NCBI GenBank assembly: GCA_032191485.1 | Contig: JAVDOI010000002.1 | Coordinates: 3,044,522 to 3,108,521, forward strand | Source of the DNA: Leptoclinus maculatus | Lineage: Eukaryota > Chordata > Actinopteri > Perciformes > Stichaeidae | DNA: 64,000 bases | Direction of reading: 5' to 3' | In this document: positions 11,401 through 21,209 of the stretch, piece after piece | Layout of the letters: every line of letters begins with the position of its first letter | How positions within the stretch are numbered: the stretch's first letter is position 1 | Position numbers and translations under genes: made by a program | The notes under the pieces: generated by a model | The model's input: only the letters and a program-made list of their open reading frames with translations | What the model was told of the DNA's origin: nothing | The model's database searches: none

Positions 11401-14400
11401 AGAAGGATCCGGAGAAGGCAGCTATCTATTCGGAGGAGATTGGAAAGCTTATCCGGGCCGGTTACGTCAAGAAGCTTTTGCCTAACAAAGTCAACCAGTC
11501 TGAGGAGGCATGGTATCTCCCCCATCACCTTGTGTGCCACAACAAGAAGTCACGACTGGTCTTCAACTGCTCCTACAGTTATCAGGGTGCCTCAATGAAC
11601 GACCAACTGTTACCTGGACCCACATTGGGGCCCTCGCTGCTCGGTGTCCTCCTACGATTCAGGCAGCATCAGGTTGCTGTGAGTGGAGACATCCGCGCAA
11701 TGTTTCATCAGGTTCGTCTTCTGCCTGAAGACCGACCACTCCTCCGGTTCATCTGGAGAGACATGCACTCTGAAGACCCACCAGATGTGTACGAATGGCA
11801 GGTGCTGCCATTTGGCACGACCAGCAGCCCGTGCTGTGCCATCTTTGCTCTACAACAACATGCTCGTAATCACCAAGAGAACTATCCTGATGCTCTGCAG
11901 TCAGTGCAGCAGAGTTTTTACGTGGACAACTGCCTTGAGAGCCTCCCCAGCATGCCTGCCGCCAAACACAGAGTCAATCAAATGCGGACCTTATTAGCAG
12001 AAGGAGGGTTCGACCTCAGACAGTGGGCCAGTAATCAACCTACTGTAGTAGCTCATCTCCCAGCTGAGGCCAGGTCTTCTGCTACGGAGCAATGGCTGAG
12101 CCAGAACCGGACCGATCCGCTAGAGCCTGCCTTGGGTCTTAAGTGGAACTGTGCTGCTGACACTCTTGGCTATCAGTACCGTCTCATTGAGCATGCAGCG
12201 CTGACTATGAGGACAGCATACCAGGTACTGGCTAGCCAATATGATCCTTTGGGGTTCATCGTGCCCTTCACCGTGCGTGCCAAAGTACTCATCCAGCAGC
12301 TCTGGTCCAAACAGAGAGGCTGGGATGATCCTGACCTGCCTACAGCTCTCCGACAAGCCTGGGAAACATGGGAGAATGAGCTGCAACATCTCAGCCAAGT
12401 ATCCATTCCCCGCTGTTACTCACCAGTCTCCGGGGAAGATACTGACGCGGAGTATGAACTCCATGTCTTCTGCGACACGTCCGAGCGAGCGTATGGAGCA
12501 GTGGCTTACCTCACAGTACATGTAAGGGACAACATTCACACTTCCTTTGTGATGGCTAGGTCAAGAGTAGCCCCCAAGAAGCAACAGACCGTGCCACGTT
12601 TGGAACTCTGCGCTGCATTGGCTGGAGCTCAACTGGCCAAGCTCATAGAGACTGAGATGACGCTCACTATCCGACAGACAACCCTTTGGTCTGATTCCAC
12701 CACAGTACTGGCGTGGCTCCAATCGGACTCCTGTAGATATAAGGTGTTCGTCGGAACCCGTGTATCTGAGATACAGGAGCTCACTGATCGACAGGCCTGG
12801 AGGTACGTGGACACCCGGAACAACCCAGCTGACGACATTACCAGGGGTAAGACACTCTTGGAGCTGGCAGAGCCCGGTCGTTGGAGTCAAGGGCCTCCAT
12901 TCTTAAAACAGAGTGCTGAGCACTGGCCAAGGAAGCATGAGCATGCTACAGCAGTGAGTTCAACTGAACTAAAGGGTATCACATTCTGCGGCCTAACAAC
13001 AGTGGAACCTAAGGACAATCTCCCTGATGCTTCTCAGTTCAGTATATGGAAGAATTTGGTAGAGGCCACTCGTCAAGCAAGCCAGGGTGCTCAAGGGGCG
13101 GCTGATGGTCCGAAATACCACCAAACTACTAACCCCCAGGATGCGGAGATCCTTCTGCTGAGGAAGTGTCAAGCTCATAGCTTCCCAGAGGAGGTCACCG
13201 CTCTCAAAGCACAGAAACCGGTGCCAAACCACAGCCGCTTGGTCAGCCTCGCCCCAGAATGGGACCCCTCAACCTGCTTAGTCCGAGTAGGAGGGAGGCT
13301 GCGAAGGCTGCAGAACACAGACCTAGGAGAGATCCATCCGATTGTGCTCGATCCAAAGCACCCAGCAACAAAGCTCCTCATCAAACACATGGACGAACGT
13401 CTGCTTCATCCAGGTACGGAGCGGGTGTATGCAGAACTGCGAAGGCAGTATTGGATCTTGCGAGGACGACAAGCTGTCAGACACCACCAGCTCAAGTGTC
13501 CATCCTGCCAACGCTGGCGAGCTCAGCCCAAGGTCCCACAGATGGCGGACTTGCCACCACAGCGCCTCCGGATTCTCTGTCCACCTTTCTATTCAACAGG
13601 TGTCGACTGTTTTGGCCCTTACCTGGTCAAGATAGGCAGGAGGACCGAAAAGCGCTGGGGTGCCATCTTTAAGTGTCTCACGACCCGCGGCATCCACATT
13701 GAACTCCTCAACTCTCTGGATGTAGATGCCTTCCTCCTTGCTCTTCGTCGGTTCATCGCGAGGCGAGGCAGACCGAAGGAGATACTATCAGACTGCGGTA
13801 CCAACTTCCGTGGCGCTGAGCGGGAACTCCGTGAGACCTTTGCAGCTATGGAACCACAGCTGAAGGAACAGCTGTTGGAATACCAGATCGACTTCAAGTT
13901 CAACCCTCCGAGCGCTCCTCACTTCGGAGGAGTATGGGAGAGAGAGGTTCGTTCCATAAAGGCCGGCCTTCAAGTTGCAGTTGGGAGCCAGTCAGTCTCT
14001 GAAGACGTCCTCTACACAACTTTAGTGGAGGTCGAAGGCATCCTAAACTCAAAACCACTAGGGTATGTGTCAGCCGATGTCGCTGACCCTGACCCCATCA
14101 CTCCTAACATCCTCCTCATGGGGCGGCGGGATGCATCGTTGCCTCAAGTGGTCTATGCCCCCGCAGGCATGGGAAGGCGGAGATGGCGCCAATGTCAGAC
14201 GCTTGTGGACCAGTTTTGGATCCAGTTCACCCGGAACTATTTGCCCACTCTTCAGACACGGCAGAAGTGGCAGAAGGCCGCTGATAACATCACTGTGGAC
14301 TCAGTCGTTCTGATCGTTGACCCATCGCTTCCCAGGGCTCAGTGGCCCATTGGGAAAGTTTGTAAGACAGTCCCTAGTCAAGACGGATGTATCAGAACCG

Positions 14401-14492
14401 CAGAGGTCCTGGTGAACGGTAAAGTCTACACAAGACCAGTTGCTCGTCTGATCCAGCTCCCTGAGCTCAGGGATGATGCTAATGATGCATGA
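8478..14492 (+). CDS. BEL/Pao Gag-Pol polyprotein, 2004 aa
   Basis: A single frame encodes the replication proteins of the element with no gag-pol frameshift. Domains in order: a low-complexity N-terminus; a Gag-like region from about residue 374; CCHC-type zinc knuckles near C613 and C647; an aspartic protease with ILDDGAQRT (D730-D731-G732); reverse transcriptase from about 1026 with active-site motif YVDN at 1148-1151; RNase H with likely acidic residues D1333, E1376, D1406 and D1452; an integrase HHCC zinc module (about 1637-1677); an integrase core with D1710, D1772 and E1821; and a C-terminal DUF5641-like tail. The ATG at 8478 is 20 bases after the primer site. The YVDN motif replaces the usual second aspartate. 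The frame is fully open, consistent with a recent insertion. Smaller ORFs in other frames are shadows. Confidence 0.97.
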   Translation: MASEDRSTQQPHHEDQQRHVRHHRVPKHLEDYVLAYNPQRPALSSHSTEEQRGAAAAAECSRADAASYLDRRTASHSPSSDDLLNSTSLKQLIESISRNEKEEDAEVVQLTHKLQQYKTRRRRRQELLEHITSFLMEEEIEEGHGTRKSATPPTIPSSPVPHPQMSLFSPSRLLSSPEEQAKDMEPQAGGPITGHMSGRPEVETEVRAYTPIAGDQRLNSAFTPVLPASSERLGSLCSVISSGMMTPTRVQQYPTRPDPLQPLTSGLPRHHGDTGQARGQLIATAPVHEPIAVSYSYPAAQQYHSPQVMPHAPSSYGPPHYATVPSSIPLLQQTLSVPRGNSSPAHQMQLPSGQSVTPYSSGLPHRSAYGVPTPKIPDFSTDCEREFANLKLAVDNLLEPHTELSEKYKYHVLLEHLKLPEAQMIGQSCRHHPNPYSATMQALQLQYGQPHQLAQSEIAAILTTPEVKPGDAHIFQSFALRVHLLVSMLLSLEGPKGMELNCCSHVDRLLSKLPKYHRDGFIEYLQVQGKLNSTSLNPYNLQDLNGWLQGKAQQQRLSSRLVQRYQTGQPQVNGRERITSKGKGQGVSVYHSTGPQSPSSNHTQSKKPFKIQCLFCDSKEHYISRCRSITEQSAVDLDKWITEGRRCWKCARTHAPESCNLKKPCSDCNGIHLQVLHGVAQRRTINSQSGATESRVYLTPSITSSKVLLKVVPILLHNKSRSMETFAILDDGAQRTIILPQAVQQLQLTGESETLTLRTVRTDITQLQGSKVNFEISPRDNPQRHYKVQGAFTAEGLDLVEQTYPVQTLQRRHTHLRGIPLKSFFNARPMVLLGSDHVHLITATKPVRRGANSGPVAIHTALGWALQGAESCGSQPTAVQQCLFTTVVPPNDLLCRNVEKLWQLDILPFRNEKLVVRSREDQEAMNLLETKTQRVNSEGVQRYATPLLRRRGAPKLNSSTHSVIAHLRATEKRLKKDPEKAAIYSEEIGKLIRAGYVKKLLPNKVNQSEEAWYLPHHLVCHNKKSRLVFNCSYSYQGASMNDQLLPGPTLGPSLLGVLLRFRQHQVAVSGDIRAMFHQVRLLPEDRPLLRFIWRDMHSEDPPDVYEWQVLPFGTTSSPCCAIFALQQHARNHQENYPDALQSVQQSFYVDNCLESLPSMPAAKHRVNQMRTLLAEGGFDLRQWASNQPTVVAHLPAEARSSATEQWLSQNRTDPLEPALGLKWNCAADTLGYQYRLIEHAALTMRTAYQVLASQYDPLGFIVPFTVRAKVLIQQLWSKQRGWDDPDLPTALRQAWETWENELQHLSQVSIPRCYSPVSGEDTDAEYELHVFCDTSERAYGAVAYLTVHVRDNIHTSFVMARSRVAPKKQQTVPRLELCAALAGAQLAKLIETEMTLTIRQTTLWSDSTTVLAWLQSDSCRYKVFVGTRVSEIQELTDRQAWRYVDTRNNPADDITRGKTLLELAEPGRWSQGPPFLKQSAEHWPRKHEHATAVSSTELKGITFCGLTTVEPKDNLPDASQFSIWKNLVEATRQASQGAQGAADGPKYHQTTNPQDAEILLLRKCQAHSFPEEVTALKAQKPVPNHSRLVSLAPEWDPSTCLVRVGGRLRRLQNTDLGEIHPIVLDPKHPATKLLIKHMDERLLHPGTERVYAELRRQYWILRGRQAVRHHQLKCPSCQRWRAQPKVPQMADLPPQRLRILCPPFYSTGVDCFGPYLVKIGRRTEKRWGAIFKCLTTRGIHIELLNSLDVDAFLLALRRFIARRGRPKEILSDCGTNFRGAERELRETFAAMEPQLKEQLLEYQIDFKFNPPSAPHFGGVWEREVRSIKAGLQVAVGSQSVSEDVLYTTLVEVEGILNSKPLGYVSADVADPDPITPNILLMGRRDASLPQVVYAPAGMGRRRWRQCQTLVDQFWIQFTRNYLPTLQTRQKWQKAADNITVDSVVLIVDPSLPRAQWPIGKVCKTVPSQDGCIRTAEVLVNGKVYTRPVARLIQLPELRDDANDA

Positions 14493-14526
14493 AGAATTCA
14501 TGTTATTACACATTTGCTGCTCAAAT

Positions 14527-14537
14527 GTGGGGGCGGC
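14527..14537 (+). promoter_or_regulatory. Probable polypurine tract of the BEL/Pao element
   Basis: A G-rich run (GTGGGGGCGGC) ends immediately before the 3' LTR at 14538, where plus-strand priming occurs. It contains two pyrimidines and is therefore not a clean tract. Confidence 0.5.
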
Positions 14538-15113
14538 TGTTGTGAATTCTTCACGGACAGAAACGATGTTTATGTGCTTTTATTCTGAAATTGTATTTGA
14601 CGTGGCGAACTGTTTCCGCTTCCGGTTGCGCCAACGGCTCTTACGCAGTTCTTACGTAGGACCAACGGCAGAGTAAGATCGAGTCATTGATGATGTAAGT
14701 CATCAATTGTACCTTTGAGCCTATGTGGCGTAACTGTTCCGTTTGTAATTGTATTTATGTTATTAAGTGCATTTACTGTCAGTGTTTGTCATGTAATTAG
14801 CCGTTCAAATAATAGCCCAAAGTTGAGCTAAGTGGCTAACCTGGCTAGCGAGCCTGTATTTCTGTGAATGTATGTGTGTTTGCTTTAGTCAAGGGTTTAA
14901 TATTGCTAATGCTTCGGTTCTGTAATTCGTTTTCTGTGTTTGTTCCAGAAACTCGATCAACTACGATAAAATCTGTCACCAAACTGTCACTGTATAACAG
15001 ACTGAATACAGAAATGTATGGAACAAAAAGATGTCTGCGTGTTCTCTGACCGGAACCCTGTAGTGGTCAATAGTCATCATTACAACAGCAATTCAGGGGT
15101 CGAATCCCCAACA
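14538..15113 (+). repeat. BEL/Pao 3' LTR
   Basis: The 576-bp repeat is identical to the 5' LTR apart from T at 14700, where the 5' LTR has A at 8025. It is followed directly by the second target copy GTATG. Confidence 0.96.
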
Positions 15114-15470
15114 GTATGATTTATCTAAAGGCGTGAACCTCTGTATGCATAAAACGATATTGAATGTTGAACTAAGTTGAAGTATTTTCCACTGACTACT
15201 GAACACATAGCTGTTGTTTTTCCTTCCCTCTTGCAAGAGAATAAACAGACAAAGACAACTTTGAATCTTTTGAAGACTTTATTATTGATTTGTGAACAAA
15301 ACTCTCTTCTCCCGAGTAACATAGAAATCTTCCATCACAATCTACAACTCAACGAACACGTTCGCAGGGAAACAGCTCCACAACCGCGGCCCGGCGTGCG
15401 GTCTGCGCCGGCCGGTGCCCCGGCGGAGGAGGGATCCCGGCCCCGCTGTGAACCTGCCGCAGCAGACCGG

Positions 15471-15563
15471 CGAAATACAACTGGGGAGGCTCGACTGTCA
15501 TCACTGGCACCCATGAATCGAGAAGGACTTCTTACTGGAACTGAAACGATGTACTGGGATTAA
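15471..15563 (+). pseudogene. hAT transposase C-terminal fragment (right half of split hAT)
   Basis: The frame reads RNTTGEARLSSLAPMNREG before a stop. This corresponds to the dimerisation segment seen at 2414-2605, here on the plus strand. The upstream SVERTFSAL part is replaced by a GC-rich stretch, so the domain is broken. Confidence 0.6.
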
Positions 15564-15811
15564 ACTCTTTAAGTTTCGGTAAGTGACAAACTGCGTGTGT
15601 TTGTTTACATAGTAACGTTACTACTGTTCGTTTGTCTATCGTGTCGCTTTCATGAATAATATTTGAATGGCTCGTGCTCTTGTGTAGTGGAATGTGTGGA
15701 TCCGCTGCAGGTTTGCTGGATTGATGTGTCATAATGAGGTTATTAGAAGGTAATTCAACTGTAGTAGGACAGCACTGAAGGCCCAGGTATAAAATCCACG
15801 GCCCGCCACTG

Positions 15812-16960
15812 CTCTATTCACACCTCTACGGACACATGCACTATCATGTACACGTAAAGACGGTCAGTTTTCAGACGCACACGCAAATTCGGAAAAAATA
15901 CATGCACGCACATTATGCACATTTTTTCACGTGCACGCGCAAAATTGTTCACAATACATGCACTCGCAGAAGTGCAATGTATATACTACTGATCCTCATG
16001 AAGTCTCTTTCGGTTTCAAGGCAACAGAGACAGACGTACTGCTACTACTGCTGGCGTCACGACATGCAGATAGCTTTAGTTTTTTGTGCAACGTTTTCTA
16101 CTACTTGCTACTTGATATAATAAAGGTGAATGGACTTTTGTTTGTGCTGCTTCAAACATTGAAAGAAATGACAAAACAGAATAGCAGAAATAATTTGTTT
16201 ATTTTGGTCTAGTCAATTCAATGCTGCATGGTTGCAGCGGGTTGCACCCCCACTGAGTCATCATTATTCCAATTCACCGTGGAGGTCTCTGCAACGGTTT
16301 TGGCAGTCATGATTCAGGTACCCTTTTACTTCAGCGTCACCTCCACAGGGAAATGGTCACTGACAGCAAATGCCTGAGAGAGAGAGAGAGAGAGAAGACG
16401 TTGTAGGTTTCCCCTGTGGCACAATTTCTAGTTGGCCCAGTTTCAGCAAAATGTCCTCGGTTAGACAGAAAACAGGTTTGTTTATTATGTTTTGTAAAAC
16501 TCATCAAAGTCATCAAAGTACCCTTTTCACTTGCATCACTAAAGGACTACATACAGTACTGGTTTTGCATGTTTCAGCACCATCAACCAAAACTGCTGAC
16601 CATTTTCAAAGCATGTATGTGTGCAAGTTTGTTTTAAAAAATAGTCAACAATCCAAACAAAAACTGGTAAAAAAAAAAGAAAAAAGAAAAAGAAAATTCT
16701 CTGCATTATTTGGGGCTCTGAGCTGAACTATTGCTCGGCTGGTCTGGGTTCCTTAAGTCTCATTCGGTTGCCTGGCAACTGCTCAAAGGAAAGAAACAGT
16801 CCAGCACATAACCTTCCGTAAAATCAGATTATTTGGTGAGTTTTAGAGGTGTTGGAGGTGGACTTTGATACACTGAAGCACAATTATGAATCCCACTGCT
16901 CTTCTTTTTGCAAAACTGCCCTGTGTAGCTGGTTGACAATGTTAGGGTTAGTCATTAGAC
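15812..16960. other. Intergenic, no gene recognised
   Basis: I see no supportable exon here. The stretch has short ACATGCAC-type direct repeats near 15835-15965, a (GA)n run at about 16377-16396 and A-rich tracts near 16670-16700. Confidence 0.5.
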
Positions 16961-18073
16961 CAGTGGCGGCTGGCCAATAGAGGGCCATGGGGCCTGGCCC
17001 CACCTTGAGCGCCCATCCTTGAGCCACAAAAAAAAAAAATTATACAAATTGTCAATATTTGTGTTTTTGAAATATGGAATGTACCCAGTAATATTTGTAA
17101 AATATAGAATGATATCTGCGCAAAATATATGCTTTTCCTGCTCGTCCTCTCCGCCTGTGTGCACATCTCAGCAGCGCTGGGGCCATCGAGAAATGGCCCA
17201 AAAGAGGCGGGTCTATGAAGCAGTTTAGCCAATTGCCGATTAAAGATATAAATGAGTGACATACAATTTAGCCAATCAGCGTCCTCAAATAGATTCAGCT
17301 TGGGGCCAAATTCCCAAACTGCGTGTTCTCGTCAGGAGAAGTCTCTACAGGCGAGCGCGAGCACGAGCACTACTCCTCCAAGACCCGTTTGAGAGGAGAA
17401 CTTTGGTGGAGATTCTGCAGACCAAAGAGCTGATCCCAGATCAGCCTGACCTCACAATCAGACAGCAGACTAGCGGGAAAGGGAAGCAGTACATGAAGCT
17501 TCTCTACTGGCTGTACCAGACAGGTTTGGCTCGCTGGATGCAGTCATGCTAATAACTTAAAACAACGGGGACAGATCCAGCACGGACGGTTACGGGAGTG
17601 AGGGATGAGGAGGTAAGGAGACATGAGAACACCAGGGCACACATGGAGAACTCTGTCAAGCTACATATTAGGCAAAGTGAACATCTTTTCTGCTACCTGG
17701 TGTACTTCTCAAGTATCTTAATTGCATCCCTGTTTCCCTCACTTGGGTCCAGCTGGATCAGCTGAGCTGTCAGTCGGCTTTAACAGCTGGAAAGACTTTT
17801 GAGAAGTTTGTGTCTGTTCACATGATCACTGTACTTAATAATAGTAACTAATAATACTAATAACTAATAAAGACACACAGTAATCATCAGTGTAGAGGTG
17901 TTGTCTCTCTGTAGTCTGTTAACAAACTGTGTCCTGTGTCCTGTTCATAAGCGCAGGATCGATTTCTACCGGCAGAATGCGATCGTCTTATTTATGAATT
18001 ATTTGCGTCTGTACGTTTTGAAATTGTGACTGTGACGTCATTATTAAATAACCCAGAATATGATTATGGTTTC

Positions 18074-18469
18074 CAGTGGCGGCTGGTGGAACATTTTCTT
18101 GGTAGGGCTGTGCCACATCCAATCAATTTCAGCAAACGTCCCAGAATGATTTAATGCAAACAAATTAAGGTATCAAACACGCATTACTACTTTGCAGTTA
18201 AATATTTAACATTCATTCCAACACGAAAAAAAGCAGTAAATAACACTTTGACAAACACGTCAGGACATCTTATTTTAGTCACCCTCACAGGGAATTCAGT
18301 ATAATATAATATATATATCATATAATAATATTCTGTATAATATAATAATATATATACCATATAATATTCTGTATAATATAATAATATATATATCATATAA
18401 TATTCTGTATAATATAATAATATATATATCATATAATAATATTCACTATAATATAAAACACACACACAC

Positions 18470-18517
<48 letters not shown>

Positions 18518-19228
18518 TTATTTATATATGAAGGTGCTTCATGTCCCTCACTCCCTAACTGTCCATGCTGGATCTGTCCCCGTTGTTTTAAAAAGCTAAA
18601 TAAGTTATTAGCATGACGTCATCCAGCTAGTCAAACCTGTCTGATGTACAGCTAGTAGAGAAGCTTCATGTACTGCTTCTCTTTCCTGCTAGTCTGCTGT
18701 CTGATTGTGAGGTCAGGCTGATCTGGGATCAGCTCTTTCAGCTGTAGTTTCTCCTCTCAGTTCTCCTCTCAAACGGGTCTTGGAGGAGCAGTGCTCTCCT
18801 GTAGAGACTAGTCCCGACGAGAACGCGCAGCTTGGGGCAGAACGAAATCTGCCCCAAGCTGAATCTATTTGAGGACGCTGATTGGCTAAATTGTATGTCA
18901 CTCATTTATATCTTTAGTCAGCATTAAAGCATCATTGGCTAAACTGCTTTATAGACCCGCCTCTTTGGGGCAGTTTCTCCAGCGCCCCAGCAGCTGAGAC
19001 GTGCACAGCAGAGAGGACCTGCAGACAGGCAGAGAGGATGTGCAGGAAAAGCATATATTTACCGCAGATATCATATTTTACACATATTACTGGGTGATTC
19101 CATGTTTCAAAAACACAAATATTGTCAATTTGTATAGTTTATTATTACTATTATTTATTTTATTTTTTATTATTTGTAGCTCAAGGGGGGGCGGCGCCCT
19201 AGCGCCCTCTATGGACCAGCCGCCACTG
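18074..19228 (+). mobile_element. hAT MITE copy B, nested inside copy D
   Basis: The 1155-bp element shares ends and interior with copy A and is flanked by a perfect 8-bp duplication ATGGTTTC (18066-18073 and 19229-19236). It contains the same AT-rich array (about 18300-18450) and the same hairpin (18828-18861). It must be younger than the sequence it interrupts. Confidence 0.93.
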
Positions 19229-19677
19229 ATGGTTTCTCTTAAATTATATAATTCATCAAACCCGACACTCAGGAATGATTCGCCTCACGTGACTGAATGA
19301 AATGATGATAAATTATGTAAAAAGCTCTCTCACTTTAATTGTTTCCATAATAAAAGTTATTGAGGGAAACATCAGATCATGAAAACACAAATCTTTCTAA
19401 TAAATGAAGAAAGTTGTTTGTGGTCCTTTTGTTGTTCGGACTACAATGAACATATTTTAACCAGACGGTGAATCAGAAAACTAATCAAATATAAACTAGA
19501 GTTTATTCTGTGATCCGTCTTCACTCTGGTGTTAAACTCAGTCAGTCAGTCCGATCGGCTGCAGCGTCCAATCACATAACAGATGAACAATGAGGGGGCG
19601 TGTCGGCCGTTAAAAGACTTCCTGGAAGTCTGTTGTCGTGGTTCCTCGCTCATGGCTCCTCCGAGGTCCCTCCTCCA

Positions 19678-19774
19678 TCCTCGCTCCTCGCTCCTCCGAG
19701 CTACATTAGAGCTTTGGGGACGGCCGTCAATATGGCGGCGCAGAACAATTTCTGGTTCAAGCGAGGAGCGAGGA
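19678..19774. repeat. 15-bp inverted repeat around a YY1-like motif
   Basis: TCCTCGCTCCTCGCT (19678-19692) is exactly complementary to AGCGAGGAGCGAGGA (19760-19774), with a 67-base loop. The loop contains CAATATGGCGGC, which resembles a YY1 site. Both arms extend into further imperfect GAGCGAG repeats. It belongs to an unidentified repeat inserted in MITE copy D. Confidence 0.7.
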
Positions 19775-20502
19775 GCGAGGAAACGACAATTAAGAGACTT
19801 GAGAAGTACCCATAGTTGTCCTCAGTCTCATCTGCTTAACCTGGTCATGGAGGCATCAACATTTAATTGAGATAGTAAATTAACAGTGAAAACTCATCAT
19901 AGCTTAATTTAACATCAGTTTTCCTAATTACACTTCATGTTTACTTCTCCTGATCTTTACCTCCTATAACAAGGTCCATAGGGGCATCTCAATAAATAAA
20001 CATGTTCTATTATGTTCTATTATATTTTATATATATAGATATATACTGTGTATATATCTATATATGTGTGTGTTTTATATTATACTGAATATTATTATAT
20101 GATATATATAAATATATACTGTATATATATATTATACTGAATTCCCTGTGAGGGTGACAAAGATATGATGTCCTGACGTGTTTATCAAAGTGTTATTTAC
20201 TGCTTTTTTTCGTGTTGGAATAAATGTTAAATATTTAACTGCAAAGTAGTAATGCGTGTTTGATACTTTCATTTTTTTGCATTAAATCATACTGGGATGT
20301 TTGCTGAAATTGATAGGATGGCCCTACCTAGAAAATGTTCCACCATCCGCCACTGCATTAGACCTTTACTAGTTTGGGCCGCTGGCCACCAGCCTGCAGC
20401 TCAGCTCATATTCTGTAACCAGTGTAGCATTAAAGCATGATGGAGCTGTCCACTGGTTAGCTAGCTAGCTAGTTAATGCTGGTTACAATAAATGATCCAT
20501 GG

Positions 20503-21187
20503 TGTGAGGAATTTGAGTTCGAAGTGTTTTTTAGTAGGATTTATAGCGACCCTAGTGGTGTATAGGAAGCATGTGGAATGCCACATTTATGCTTGTAAAA
20601 ATTGTCAAAGTATTTGAAATGTCACCAGAATACTTATCAAGTGTATAATATGTTTACAGTATGTTTACTATAGGAGTGTTGAACCATAAGAGACAATTAT
20701 TGAATGTATTAATCTGTAAAGAATAGTCGATAGGGATAGACAGGGATTTTAAGTCAGGCTTAACAGAGGACACCAGGATCAGAGCAGAGGACCCAAGAGG
20801 GACCCAAGCAGGAGGAGCAACAGACCAGACCAATAGGAGACGACGAGGGAGTCAGCTGACTGAGGCTAGGAGGAGTCAGCTGGATTTAAGCCAATAGTAT
20901 TTGAGACAGATATTTTACGGACTATGAAAGGAGATTCAAATGAGTCTTTCGATCTATTCATCACATTTCGTCCTTCAGGTAACAAGCTTCCTGTTTGGAG
21001 TGTGTGTGAAAGCTGTTCTCGAGAGCATTTTACTATCGATAGTTAATTCAGATTGCATTTGTTATTAAATACATGTTTTATTTTGAAACCTGAATTCAGC
21101 GAACTTATTTTTGGCGCACATGCGCAGTAACTTGTAAGCATACCTGGTCCAGCGGGTGCGGCTCCTGTTAATATTATTTCCTCAACA
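20503..21187 (+). repeat. ERV 5' LTR
   Basis: The 685-bp LTR carries an ATTAAA sequence in its last quarter that could serve polyadenylation. It differs from the 3' LTR at about four places, for example TTCGAAG against TTAGAAG near the start and GGCGCAC against GGTGCAC near the end. Confidence 0.93.
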
Positions 21188-21191
21188 AATT

Positions 21192-21209
21192 TGGCGACCA
21201 CGAAGGGAC
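21192..21209 (+). promoter_or_regulatory. Primer-binding site, tRNA-Arg
   Basis: TGGCGACCACGAAGGGAC is complementary to the 3' end of vertebrate tRNA-Arg (UCG), including CCA. It begins four bases after the 5' LTR. Snakehead retrovirus is reported to use an arginine tRNA primer. Confidence 0.85.

Larger units (their letters stand above)
7863..15113 (+). mobile_element. Complete BEL/Pao LTR retrotransposon, very young
   Basis: The 7251-bp element has 576-bp LTRs at both ends, starting TGTTGTGAA and ending CCCCAACA. A 5-bp target duplication GTATG flanks it (7858-7862 and 15114-15118). A primer-binding site lies two bases after the 5' LTR. One uninterrupted polyprotein frame fills the interior. 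I find a single LTR difference (8025 A against 14700 T), so insertion was recent. The order gag, protease, RT, RNase H, integrase and the 5-bp duplication fit BEL/Pao. Confidence 0.97.
5605..15811 (+). mobile_element. ZMYM1-type hAT relic, split by nested insertions
   Basis: The left end begins CAGTGGCGGGCCGTCATGGC at 5605, preceded by CGTTCAAA. The only compatible right end is GGCCCGCCACTG at 15800-15811. Removing the MITE (6486-7552) and the BEL/Pao element (7863-15113) leaves about 1.9 kb. That remainder includes a transposase C-terminal fragment near 15471-15563 and sub-terminal sequence matching the element at 46779-47776. The right flank (CTCTATTC) does not repeat the left target site, so the right half may come from a different copy by recombination. 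Confidence 0.6.
16961..20355 (-). mobile_element. hAT MITE copy D, enlarged by insertions
   Basis: The outer ends CAGTGGCGGCTGG (16961) and CCGCCACTG (ending 20355) are flanked by a perfect 8-bp duplication CATTAGAC (16953-16960 and 20356-20363). About 16961-17605 and 20030-20355 match copy C in reverse orientation. Between them is about 2.4 kb of foreign sequence that itself contains MITE copy B. The boundaries of that foreign insert are not clear from the sequence. Confidence 0.88.

Noticed and set aside
15375..15475. Possible rRNA gene fragment
   Set aside because: GC-rich words recall rDNA spacers, but no conserved rRNA core could be identified.
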